The notes under the pieces were generated by a model that was not told the DNA's origin, did not search any database, and saw only the letters and a program-made list of their open reading frames with translations. Below are positions 54,801-62,463 of a DNA stretch of 64,000 nucleotides, piece after piece. Every line of letters starts with the position of its first letter. The stretch's first letter is position 1. Source of the stretch: Rhodobacter sp. Har01 (GTDB taxonomy: Bacteria > Pseudomonadota > Alphaproteobacteria > Rhodobacterales > Rhodobacteraceae); the NCBI RefSeq assembly GCF_020564565.1, contig NZ_JAJCTD010000004.1:124001-188000 (forward strand), given 5' to 3'. Position numbers and translations under genes: made by a program.

Positions 54801-55325
54801 TCAGCCTGGATGGGTCACCCCTTTGGCCGTCCGCGCCAGCGCACACCAGGTGACGATCGACCCGATGTCGGAGGGCAGAGCGCGCGTCGCCTCGCCTGCG
54901 AAGGCCAGGAAGGCCGCCAGGTTCAGGCCGTTGACGCCGATCAGGACGGGCAGCCCCATGTCCAGCGCCTGCACGATCACGGGCACCATGCCCCTGCCTT
55001 CGGCTTCGCGCTTGCCGAACTTGTTGACGATCAGAAGATCGGCCCCGTCCAGCCGGCGCAAGACCTGCACCACCGTCTGCTCGAGCGCGCTGGAATCCAG
55101 CATGCAGCCGCGGGCCAGATCGCCGCGGTCTTCGCTGATGCGGACCACCGGGCCGTCGGGCAGCACCCGCAGGTCCATGTCGCATTTGCGCCGGTCCGGC
55201 CGGTCGGTGTTCGACTGCACGGTGCCGGCCAGCCGCAGACCCTGCGCCAGCAGCCGGGCGGCCACTTCGGCGATCAGGTCGTCGGTGCGGCCCCGGCCCT
55301 GCAGGGTGACATAGGCAAGCTGCAT
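54801..55325 (-). CDS. DUF2478 family protein in the arsenite oxidase operon
   Basis: 174 aa. LAYVTLQGRGRTDDLIAEVAARLLAQGLRLAG occupies the place of a P-loop region, and DGADLLIVNKFGKREAEGRGMVPVI is the family signature (DUF2478, NTPase-like). Members often lie beside molybdenum uptake or molybdoenzyme genes, so a role in cofactor supply to AioA is possible. That is inference. It begins 58 bases after the aioA stop, with a hairpin in between. Confidence 0.82.
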   Translation of the reverse strand: MQLAYVTLQGRGRTDDLIAEVAARLLAQGLRLAGTVQSNTDRPDRRKCDMDLRVLPDGPVVRISEDRGDLARGCMLDSSALEQTVVQVLRRLDGADLLIVNKFGKREAEGRGMVPVIVQALDMGLPVLIGVNGLNLAAFLAFAGEATRALPSDIGSIVTWCALARTAKGVTHPG

Positions 55326-55348
55326 GGATGGCTCCGGGAGAAAGGGCG

Positions 55349-55376
55349 GCCCGCCCGAGGGTGACCCCGGGCGGGC
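55349..55376 (-). terminator. Hairpin between aioA and the DUF2478 gene
   Basis: GCCCGCCCG (55349-55357) and CGGGCGGGC (55368-55376) form a perfect 9-bp stem with a ten-base loop, 8 bases past the aioA stop. On the minus strand CGCCCTTTCTC follows. It may partly terminate transcription or protect the aioBA mRNA end. Confidence 0.5.
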
Positions 55377-55383
55377 AGGTCGG

Positions 55384-57843
55384 TCAAAGCTCCACTTCCC
55401 AGGACTTGAACGAGATCCGGGCCGAGGCGGGCGTGGCATCCGAGATCTTCCGGATGTTGGCCCAGGTGTGCTTGTAGTTCGGCAGGATCAACTCATTCGT
55501 GCCGGCGTTGACGATGTTGCCCTGTGCCCCGTTCGGCGCGCCGAAGATCATGAAGGTCTCGCCGCGGCGGGCGGTGGGCTCGGGGTAGGCCAGCGCCTGG
55601 GTGGCGCCGACGTCGTTGTAGACTTCGACCATGTCGCCGGCCTTGATGCCGAGGCCGGCCATGTCGTCCGGGTTGATCTGGATGAAGGGCACCGGGAAGC
55701 GGTCCATGACGAAGTCGTTCTTCTGGTCCAGGAACCAGTTCTGCCAGTTCATGTTGGCGCGGCCGTTGTTGATCAGGAAGGCATGGCTGGCCTTCTGCTG
55801 TTCCTTGCCGGGCGCCTGAAGCCCGCGCCAGCCGCCCAGGCAGAACAGCGCCTTGCCGTCTTCGCGCCCGTGCCGGGTAAACACGCCGTCCTCATACAGC
55901 CGCGGCGTGCCCACCAGCTTGTCGCCCTCATAGCCCTTGACCGGTTCCTGCACGCCATCGTTGCCGGCGGCGCGAAGGCGGTCATAGGACACCTCGGGGT
56001 TGGCCGAGTTGTAGCCGTCCATGAAGGCGTCTTCCTCGGTCTGCCAGTCAAAGCCCTTGAACTGGTCGGCATAGGCGTCGCGGCCCTCTTCGCGCAAGAC
56101 CCGCTCAAGATGGTTGGCCATGCGGGCGGCGATCAGGCAGTCCGGCAGCGCGCTGCCGGGGCCGTCCATGTATTTCTCGACCAGCCGCAACCGCCGCTCG
56201 CCGTTCATCGAGGTCAGGTTCATCTCGCCCGATTCCACCGCCGGCAGGATGACATGCGCCGCCTGTCCGATCTGGCTGTGGATCACGTCGACGCAGACCG
56301 AGAACAGCCCCCCCGCCGCGATGGCCCCGGCGATGGCGTCCACCAGTTCCTCGCGCGTGGCGCCGGCGCGGGCGTCCATCGCCTCTTTCACCATGTTGGT
56401 GCGGGCGTTGTAGACCCGCTTGAAGGCGTTGGCGTTCAGCGTGGTCTTGTAGTGGTCGTTGGCCCAGATGTGATGGACCTTGCCGCCCCCCGCGATCAGA
56501 AGCTGGTCCAGATAGGGGGCCGGCCGGCCGACATGGGCGTCGGAGGGGCGGAAATAGCCCTCCTGATGGCCGCCCAGGCGGCAGGTGCCGCCACCTTCGC
56601 GGCCGATGTTGCCGGTGATCAGGCCGATGTTCACCAGCGCGCCGATGGTGCGATAGTTGTCGTTGCCCCAGATGATGCCCTTTTCATAGCCGGTCACCGT
56701 CTTGCGGCGGCTGCCGTCGTCTTTCGGCCGGGCGATCCATTCGGCGGCCTGGATGATCTGCGCCTCGGTCAGGCCGGTGATGGCCGCGCCTTCGGCCAGG
56801 CTCATCTTGCAGGCGGCGCGGGCGGCCTCATAGCTGCCCAGGGCGGCGGGGTGGGCGGCGTCCTCGGGCACCGCCACCTCGCCCTGGAAGGTGGACTTGG
56901 CGATGAAGTCGGCATCCACCCAGCCCTGGTCGGCGATGTAGGTGAACAGCGTGTTGAACAGTGCCAGGTCGCTGCCGGTGGTGATGGCCAGATGCAGCAC
57001 GTTCTCGGCGCCGGCGACCTGCTCGCAGCTGTCGACCGTCACCGTCCGGCGGGGATCGACGATCACCACCTTGGCGCCGTTCTGCATGCCCTTGACCATG
57101 TGGTTCAGGAACAGGTTGGTCTGGCATTCCATCGGGTTGGTGCCGGCCAGCACGATGGTGTCGGCGACCTGATAGTCGCTGTAGCTGTAGTTCAGCTCGT
57201 CCACGCCCATGTCGCGGGTGCTGTGCACCTCGGAGTTGTACGCCGGGCGGTTGTGGATGCGGCAGTTCTTCACCTTCATCGCGCCGAAATAGAGCTTGCC
57301 GGTACCCCAGGTGTTCTCATAGCCGCCGGCGCTGCCGCCGTGGTCGAACATCGACACGTAAAGGTCGTTCTCGTTGTCCTGCTCGATGACGCGGGCGGTG
57401 ACGCGGGCCACCAGGTCCAGCGCGTCATCCCAGCTGGTGGGCTGCCAGGTGCCATAGCGCCAGACCAGCGGGTCGGTCAGCCGCTGCTGCTGGCTGCCGG
57501 TGATGTCGGACCGGCGGTTCTCGGCCATCCGCGCGCCGCGGATCGAGCCGAGGCCGCCGTTCACCGTGCAGTCCATGTCGGGCTTGATGACCAGATGCAC
57601 ATCCTGGCCGTCCTGCTTGACGACGTTGTACATCGAGGGCGCGTACCAGGCCTCGGTCAGCGCGTCCTGCTGCTTCGACAGGTCGGTGCCGATCCAGTTC
57701 GCATCGGTGGTGCCCTGCTTCTTCAGCGGCCAGGTGTAGGCCTTGTAGCCGCAACCGACGATGCAATAGTGGCAGGTCACGTTGTGCACCCGTGCATCGG
57801 CGGGAATGATCGGCAGGCGGTCGACGTTGCGTTTGTAAGCCAT
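55384..57843 (-). CDS. aioA: Arsenite oxidase large (molybdopterin) subunit
   Basis: 819 aa, member of the DMSO reductase family that oxidises arsenite to arsenate in the periplasm. The 3Fe-4S motif C-x2-C-x3-C is at 24, 27 and 31 (CHYCIVGCGYKAYTWP). The fourth Cys of related enzymes is absent, as known for AioA. Further family blocks are WIGTDLSKQQDALTEAWYAPSM, MFDHGGSAGGYENTWGTGKLYF and NRPAYNSEVHSTRDMGVDELN. It has no signal of its own; export is with the TAT-bearing AioB. 12 bases downstream of aioB. Confidence 0.97.
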   Translation of the reverse strand: MAYKRNVDRLPIIPADARVHNVTCHYCIVGCGYKAYTWPLKKQGTTDANWIGTDLSKQQDALTEAWYAPSMYNVVKQDGQDVHLVIKPDMDCTVNGGLGSIRGARMAENRRSDITGSQQQRLTDPLVWRYGTWQPTSWDDALDLVARVTARVIEQDNENDLYVSMFDHGGSAGGYENTWGTGKLYFGAMKVKNCRIHNRPAYNSEVHSTRDMGVDELNYSYSDYQVADTIVLAGTNPMECQTNLFLNHMVKGMQNGAKVVIVDPRRTVTVDSCEQVAGAENVLHLAITTGSDLALFNTLFTYIADQGWVDADFIAKSTFQGEVAVPEDAAHPAALGSYEAARAACKMSLAEGAAITGLTEAQIIQAAEWIARPKDDGSRRKTVTGYEKGIIWGNDNYRTIGALVNIGLITGNIGREGGGTCRLGGHQEGYFRPSDAHVGRPAPYLDQLLIAGGGKVHHIWANDHYKTTLNANAFKRVYNARTNMVKEAMDARAGATREELVDAIAGAIAAGGLFSVCVDVIHSQIGQAAHVILPAVESGEMNLTSMNGERRLRLVEKYMDGPGSALPDCLIAARMANHLERVLREEGRDAYADQFKGFDWQTEEDAFMDGYNSANPEVSYDRLRAAGNDGVQEPVKGYEGDKLVGTPRLYEDGVFTRHGREDGKALFCLGGWRGLQAPGKEQQKASHAFLINNGRANMNWQNWFLDQKNDFVMDRFPVPFIQINPDDMAGLGIKAGDMVEVYNDVGATQALAYPEPTARRGETFMIFGAPNGAQGNIVNAGTNELILPNYKHTWANIRKISDATPASARISFKSWEVEL

Positions 57844-57855
57844 TTCCTGCCTCCC

Positions 57856-58383
57856 TTATGCCAGAACGTTGCTGAGACGGCCGTAGATCAGGTCGTCCAC
57901 GCCCTCGGCATGGATGTCGCCCTTGTCATCCACCCGCAGCGCGAATTGCGGCAGGTTCTGCGTGGCATGGCCCCAGACCTGCTGGCCGCCCTTTTCCACG
58001 TCGAACCGGCTGAAGTGGCCGGGGCAGTTCAGCGTCTTGTCGCCGGCGTTGTAGGACATGGTGAATCCCTTGTGCGGGCACAGCACCGAGAAGGCGACGA
58101 TGTCGCCCTCCGGGCCGACGCCGCCGTCAACCTTGGTGCCCAGCTTCAGCAGCACGCCGGGGCTGTCGGCATCGGGGTAGGCCACGTCCATCGGCTCATC
58201 GACCTTGAGGTCGGCGATGTTGGCCAGACGGTTAGATGGATAGCTTAGCATCGCAAGCCCGACGCCCCGCGCTTCTGCGGGGGCCGAGGGCAGCACGGTC
58301 GCCGCCGCCGCCCCCGCCGCGCCCACAAGACTGCCGCGCAGAAACTGGCGGCGGCCGGCATCGACCAACCGGTTGCATTTCAT
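57856..58383 (-). CDS. aioB: Arsenite oxidase Rieske subunit
   Basis: 175 aa. A twin-arginine signal (RRQFLRGSLVGAAGAAAATV) exports the folded AioAB pair. The Rieske 2Fe-2S ligands are Cys102-His104 (CPHKG) and Cys120-His123 (CPGH). The two extra cysteines that form a disulfide in many Rieske proteins are replaced by Phe107 and Gly122, a pattern reported for alphaproteobacterial AioB. GGGAGGATC precedes the ATG. A sigma-70-like promoter lies 31-60 bases upstream. Confidence 0.96.
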   Translation of the reverse strand: MKCNRLVDAGRRQFLRGSLVGAAGAAAATVLPSAPAEARGVGLAMLSYPSNRLANIADLKVDEPMDVAYPDADSPGVLLKLGTKVDGGVGPEGDIVAFSVLCPHKGFTMSYNAGDKTLNCPGHFSRFDVEKGGQQVWGHATQNLPQFALRVDDKGDIHAEGVDDLIYGRLSNVLA

Positions 58384-58413
58384 GGGGTGATCCTCCCTAG
58401 ACTCCCTGGCCTC

Positions 58414-58443
58414 AGGGTAGCGGTCCGCACAGGCCGCAGGCGA
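58414..58443 (-). promoter_or_regulatory. Predicted aioB promoter, shared element with aioX
   Basis: On the minus strand TCGCCT (58443-58438) and TACCCT (58419-58414) are separated by 18 bases. The spacer and the 13 bases below it match the region before aioX almost base for base (plus-strand blocks ACTCCCTG, CAGG, CCGCACAG). No consensus sigma-54 site was found in this gap. Confidence 0.55.
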
Positions 58444-58502
58444 CTGCGCCGGAACGCCCGCCGCGCCGCGGCAAGCTGCTCATCCGCAACGGGAATTTCC
58501 GG

Positions 58503-58520
58503 CGTTCGGATTTCCGAACG
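58503..58520 (-). terminator. Hairpin after aioR
   Basis: CGTTCGGA (58503-58510) and TCCGAACG (58513-58520) form an 8-bp stem 13 bases past the aioR stop. An adjoining GGAATTTCC (58492-58500) gives a second short palindrome, so the pair recalls the double-hairpin repeats with changed cores. Confidence 0.6.
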
Positions 58521-58532
58521 TGGGCGGGCCGG

Positions 58533-59753
58533 TCACAGGCCCAGCTTCTGCATCTTTTCCCACAGCGTGGTGCGCGACACTTTCAGCAGCCGCGCCGCCT
58601 CGGTCACCTGTCCGGCCGTGCGCTCCAGCGCGGCCAGGATATGGGCGCGCTCGGCGGCATCGCGGGCCTCGGCCAGACTGGGCAGGTCGTCGGCCGGGGC
58701 GGTCTGGCGTTCGGGGAACAGGTCGCCCGGATAGAGCATCTCGCCCTGCGCCGTGGCCAGCGCCTGCACCAGCCGGGCCCGCACCTCGCGGCCGTTGCCA
58801 GGCCAGTCGTGGGCGCGCACCGCCTCTTGCGCCAGCGCCGACAGGCCACGCAGGGGGGTCTGGCGGCGCGGGTTCAGGGTCTCGAACAGGCGGGTCAACA
58901 GCCAGACCGCGTCTTCGGGGCGGTCCTTCAGGGGCGGGATGGGAATCTCGTGCGGACCCAGCCGGGACGCCAGGTCGGCGCGGAACCTGGCGCGGCGCAT
59001 GGCCTCGTCCAGGTCGGCGCCGCAGGCCGAAATCACCCGGGCCGGCGGGGCACTGTCCAACCAGTGCATCAGCCAGTCCTGCGCCGGCGCTGTCAACCGC
59101 GAGATGCTGTTGAGAAACAGGATGCCTTCGCCCACCTCCCTTGCGGCCTGCCCAAGCTCTGCCACCGGGTCGGCGGCGCGGGCGAGGTTGACGTGCAGGA
59201 AGGGCGCTGCGCTGCGGTCCGACAGGCGGTGGATCTGCCGCGCGACCAGCGCCTTGCCGGTGCCCGGGGCGCCCCGCACCAGCACCGGCCGGTCGCTGGC
59301 CGCCGCCTGGGCCGCCAGCGCCGCGACCCGCCGCGCGGCGGGCGAGATACCCAGCAGATCGTCAGATCCTTCATGCAGCGCCGGGCGGATCAGGTGGCCA
59401 AGGCGATCCAGGAAGGCGGCCATCTCGAAGGGTTTGGTGATGTAGTCGGCAGCGCCGGCGTGCAACAGCCGCACCGCCTGGTCGATGCCACCCTGGCCGG
59501 TGATGAACAGGAACGGCGGCGGCGTCATGGTGCGGCACAGGGTGTGGAACAGGTCTTCGCCGCTGCCATCCGGCAGGCGGATGTCGCAGACCACCGCGTC
59601 GATCGGCGCGCGGGGCGTGCGCAGGGCGCCGATGGCACGTTGCATCAGCTTCAGCCGCAGCACCTCGGCGCCCTCCAGCCGCAGCCGCTGCTCCAGCGAG
59701 GCGCCCATGATCTCGTCGTCCTCGACCAGGGCGATGCGGCGGCCCTTCAGCAT
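58533..59753 (-). CDS. aioR: Response regulator AioR, NtrC-like with degenerate sigma-54 domain
   Basis: 406 aa. The receiver has Glu11-Asp12-Asp13, phosphoacceptor Asp57 and Lys107. The AAA+ domain keeps Walker A GAPGTGKA (161-168). However, the GAFTGA loop is missing: from NLARAADPVAELG it passes straight to EGILFLNSI. Walker B reads FLNSI, with Asn215-Ser216 where FLDEI has Asp-Glu. The Fis-type HTH is intact (about 381-403, GQVTEAARLLKVSRTTLWEKMQ). It should bind the aio promoters downstream of AioS, but not by the standard ATP-driven sigma-54 route. Overlaps aioS by seven bases. Confidence 0.88.
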   Translation of the reverse strand: MLKGRRIALVEDDEIMGASLEQRLRLEGAEVLRLKLMQRAIGALRTPRAPIDAVVCDIRLPDGSGEDLFHTLCRTMTPPPFLFITGQGGIDQAVRLLHAGAADYITKPFEMAAFLDRLGHLIRPALHEGSDDLLGISPAARRVAALAAQAAASDRPVLVRGAPGTGKALVARQIHRLSDRSAAPFLHVNLARAADPVAELGQAAREVGEGILFLNSISRLTAPAQDWLMHWLDSAPPARVISACGADLDEAMRRARFRADLASRLGPHEIPIPPLKDRPEDAVWLLTRLFETLNPRRQTPLRGLSALAQEAVRAHDWPGNGREVRARLVQALATAQGEMLYPGDLFPERQTAPADDLPSLAEARDAAERAHILAALERTAGQVTEAARLLKVSRTTLWEKMQKLGL

Positions 59754-61165
59754 GGCGCGGCCCCCGCGGGCAGCAAGACATGGATCCCGGATCGCTCGGC
59801 GTCGCGGGCATAGTCGATGCGCCCGCCGATCCCGGCCACCAGATCGCGCACCAGCCGAAGGCCGACGCCGCCGCCGGGCGGCACCGGGCCATCGGTCAAG
59901 AGCCGCGCCTGCGCCTGCGGCGACAGGCCCGGCCCGCTGTCGGCGATGGTGAGGTGCAGCCCGTCATCGGCCGCGCGAGCGGCAAAGGCCAGCGCACCGC
60001 CCGGACCGGCCGCGGTCGCGGCATTCAAGAGCAGGTTCAGCGCGATCTGGCGCACCGGCGCCGAGGGCCAGGCCGCCAGCACATCCGGCGCCGCCTGCAC
60101 CTGCCAGTCCAGCGTCTGGCCCAGCCGCAACGCCTCGGGCGCGAACAACAGGCGCAGGTCGTCGAAATCCTCGGGCGCCAGCGCAATGCCGTGCCGGTCC
60201 AGCCGGTTCTGCTCCAGCGTCACCCGGGCCACGTCGCGCAGATGCCGCAGCCCGCGGTCCACCAGCGCCGCCGCATCGCGCACCACCTCGGGGCGGTCGG
60301 CGTAGGCGCGGATGGTGTCGGTGGCGTTCAGCAGGCCGCCCAGCGGATTGTTGATCTCATGCGCCAGCGACGAGGACAGCCGCCCCAGGCTGACAAAACG
60401 CTCGCGCTCGGCCAGCCGACGCTCGGCCTCGGCCGCGGCGCCGGCGGCGCCGGTCATCGCGTTGTAGGTCAGGAACAGCCGCGCCAGTTCGGTGTCGCCG
60501 GTAGGAATGCTGGCGGGCGAGATCGCCTGCGGCGTACCCTCGGTCGCGGCCATGTGCGACGACAGCACCGAAACCGGCCGCAGCATCCGCCGCATCGCCA
60601 GATAGCCGCCGGTCGCCAGCGCCAGCGTCGCCAGCGCATTGCCCGCCAGCAGCAGCGCCAGCGCGCGGCGGCGTTCGGCCACCAGATCGGCCACGTCCAG
60701 TTCCGACAGGATCTGCCCGACCCGCCGGCCCTGATAGGCAAGATCGGCCAGCACCCGAACGTGCCGCGCATCGCCCGCCAGTTGCAGGTCATCCACCGCC
60801 TGCGCCGTGGGCAGCAAGGGATCAAGCGCGCTGTCCACCGGCGCGCGCTGCGGGTCTGACGCGGCAATCACCCGGCCCGTCTCGTCGGCCACCACGGTCA
60901 GGATCATGCGCTGCCCCGCCATGGCCGCGGTGGCGCGGTCCAGCGTATCGTAGACCTCCCACACGTCGCGGCGCAGAACGGACGGCCCCAGCGCCACCGC
61001 GAGCCCATCGACATGCAGTCGCGCCAGTTCGCGCAGCCGTTCCTGCTGCACCTTGCCCAGCGCCGCCATCACCTGCTGCGAGGCGACCACGCCAACCAGC
61101 ACCATCAGCCCTGCCGCAATCAGCGGCACCCGCAGCGAAAGCGGCAGGCCGCGGAACCCCATCAT
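59747..61165 (-). CDS. aioS: Sensor histidine kinase AioS
   Basis: 472 aa. Two membrane helices (about 12-32 and 167-187) flank a periplasmic sensing domain. HAMP-like and coiled regions follow, then the H-box SLAHEINNPLGGLLNATD (phosphorylated His), N-box LNLLLNAATAAG and G-box DSGPGLSP. The ATG at 61165 overlaps the aioX stop (ATGA); longer upstream frames are shadows of aioX. It should pass the AioX-arsenite signal to AioR. Confidence 0.92.
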   Translation of the reverse strand: MMGFRGLPLSLRVPLIAAGLMVLVGVVASQQVMAALGKVQQERLRELARLHVDGLAVALGPSVLRRDVWEVYDTLDRATAAMAGQRMILTVVADETGRVIAASDPQRAPVDSALDPLLPTAQAVDDLQLAGDARHVRVLADLAYQGRRVGQILSELDVADLVAERRRALALLLAGNALATLALATGGYLAMRRMLRPVSVLSSHMAATEGTPQAISPASIPTGDTELARLFLTYNAMTGAAGAAAEAERRLAERERFVSLGRLSSSLAHEINNPLGGLLNATDTIRAYADRPEVVRDAAALVDRGLRHLRDVARVTLEQNRLDRHGIALAPEDFDDLRLLFAPEALRLGQTLDWQVQAAPDVLAAWPSAPVRQIALNLLLNAATAAGPGGALAFAARAADDGLHLTIADSGPGLSPQAQARLLTDGPVPPGGGVGLRLVRDLVAGIGGRIDYARDAERSGIHVLLPAGAAPC

Positions 61166-62013
61166 ACGCCCTGCACGTCGCGCATCCGGGCGCGGATGCC
61201 GTCGAACAGCGCCCCCTCGCCCGCGATCACGCCGTCCAGTTGCAGCAGGTCCAGCGCAGCGCGGCCCTCGGCGGTGTCGGCCAGCGTCAGCAGCGCCTGC
61301 CGCAACAGGCTGGCCGCCTCGGAATCGGCCGAGGCGCGGCGGGTGACAAAGGGCGGAAACCCCAAGGGTTCCGACCGCGCGATCACCCTGGTCCGCGCCG
61401 TCAGGCCCGGCTCGACCGCCGCCAGCGCCTCCCAGACATAGCCGTCGACACTGCCCGACCGCATCAGCCCGCCCGCCACCGCCCGCACCACGTTGCGGTG
61501 GCCATAGGTGAACAGCGTGCGGGTGAAAAAGGTTTCCGGCCGCTCGCCCATCCGGGCCAGGTCCGAGGCCGTGACCAGCCAGCCCGAGTTGCTGTCGGGG
61601 TCGGAAAACGCATGGCTGCCGCCGCGCAGATCGGCCAGCGCGGCGGCTGGGTCGTCCGTTCCGGTGATCAGGTACGAGCGGTACAGCGGCTGCCCGCGCC
61701 AGACCGGCACGCCCAACAGCGCCAGCGCCTGTTCGTGCTGCAGATAAGGATAGCCGCACAGCCAGGCCGCATCGGCCCCGCCTTCCAGCAGCAGACCCGT
61801 CACTTCCTGGTAGGTGCGGCGCTGCACCAGCTCGATCGGCCGCCCGGTGCCCTGACCCAAGGCCGCCTTCAGCCGCGCAATCACCTCGGCATCGTTGTCC
61901 AGGAACACTGGCGTGAGGCCCAGCCGGATCGGCTCGGCCGCGCGCAGCACGACGGGCGCCACCAGCATGGCAGCGCACAGCCCGACAAAGCTGCGCCGAT
62001 TGCATCCAGGCAT
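61162..62013 (-). CDS. aioX: Periplasmic arsenite-sensing protein AioX
   Basis: 283 aa, PhnD-like phosphonate/phosphate-type binding protein. A signal peptide (NRRSFVGLCAAMLVAPVVLRAAE) precedes IRLGLTPVFLDNDAEVIARLKAAL. Cys86 in AAWLCGYPYLQHE is the likely arsenite ligand, since a conserved Cys of AioX is known to be needed for sensing. It starts the aioX-aioS-aioR operon, each gene overlapping the next. Its promoter shares an element with aioB. Confidence 0.92.
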   Translation of the reverse strand: MPGCNRRSFVGLCAAMLVAPVVLRAAEPIRLGLTPVFLDNDAEVIARLKAALGQGTGRPIELVQRRTYQEVTGLLLEGGADAAWLCGYPYLQHEQALALLGVPVWRGQPLYRSYLITGTDDPAAALADLRGGSHAFSDPDSNSGWLVTASDLARMGERPETFFTRTLFTYGHRNVVRAVAGGLMRSGSVDGYVWEALAAVEPGLTARTRVIARSEPLGFPPFVTRRASADSEAASLLRQALLTLADTAEGRAALDLLQLDGVIAGEGALFDGIRARMRDVQGV

Positions 62014-62030
62014 GCTCACTCCCTGCCCGC

Positions 62031-62060
62031 AGGATAGGGACCGCACAGCCCCCAAGGCAA
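62031..62060 (-). promoter_or_regulatory. Predicted aioX promoter, shared element with aioB
   Basis: On the minus strand TTGCCT (62060-62055) and TATCCT (62036-62031) are separated by 18 bases. The plus-strand blocks ACTCCCTG (62018-62025) and CCGCACAG (62041-62048) recur at 58401-58408 and 58425-58432 before aioB, in the same order and spacing but for one base. Confidence 0.55.
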
Positions 62061-62071
62061 CGTTTCGTTGA

Positions 62072-62117
62072 TTGACCCTGCCCATCGGCCAGTCTATATC
62101 GCCCATCGACGATAGAC
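62072..62117 (+). promoter_or_regulatory. arsR promoter with overlapping ArsR operator
   Basis: TTGACC (62072-62077) and TATATC (62095-62100) are 17 bases apart. An inverted repeat GTCTAT (62092-62097) and ATAGAC (62112-62117), 14 bases apart, covers the -10 and the start region. A repressor bound there would block polymerase. AAGGA at 62118-62122 is the arsR ribosome binding site. Confidence 0.6.
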
Positions 62118-62130
62118 AAGGATCAGGCCC

Positions 62131-62463
62131 ATGGCCGAACAGCCCGCCGATTCCGATGCCCGCATCGCCGGTCTGGCCAAGGCGCTGGCCCACCCGGCCC
62201 GCCTGCGCATCCTGCGGCTGTTGCAGGCCACGCCGGGCTGCATCGGCGGCGACATCGTCGGCGCCGTCGGACTGGCGCAATCCACCGTGTCCGAGCATCT
62301 GCGCATCCTCAAGGCCGCCGGGATCATCACCGGAGAAATCGCCGGCCCGCGCATCTGCTATGCCCTGTCGCCCGACGTGCTGGCCGACCTTGCCGGCTTC
62401 ATCGTCACCCTGACCCCGCCGCAGGGCGAGGCCTGCTGCACCCCTGAAATGGCCCCGCGATGA
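62131..62463 (+). CDS. arsR: ArsR/SmtB-family arsenic repressor
   Basis: 110 aa winged-helix repressor. [49 protein letters not shown] is the HTH core. Candidate arsenite ligands are Cys102-Cys103 near the C-terminus, with Cys37 and Cys76. The C-terminal vicinal pair resembles the ArsR type that binds arsenite outside the HTH. It represses itself and the ACR3 gene, which starts within its stop codon (ATGA). Confidence 0.94.
   Translation: MAEQPADSDARIAGLAKALAHPARLRILRLLQATPGCIGGDIVGAVGLAQSTVSEHLRILKAAGIITGEIAGPRICYALSPDVLADLAGFIVTLTPPQGEACCTPEMAPR

Noticed and set aside
55324..58248. Plus-strand frame of 974 codons opposite aioA
   Set aside because: It is the complement of aioA and aioB, is Val/Gly/His-rich in the way such mirror frames are, and shows no domain.
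58471..58485. Possible sigma-54 site before aioB on the minus strand (GG, 11 bases, GC)
   Set aside because: The GG-GC spacing is 11 rather than the strict 10, the flanks do not match TGGCAC/TTGCA, and the same arrangement is absent before aioX.
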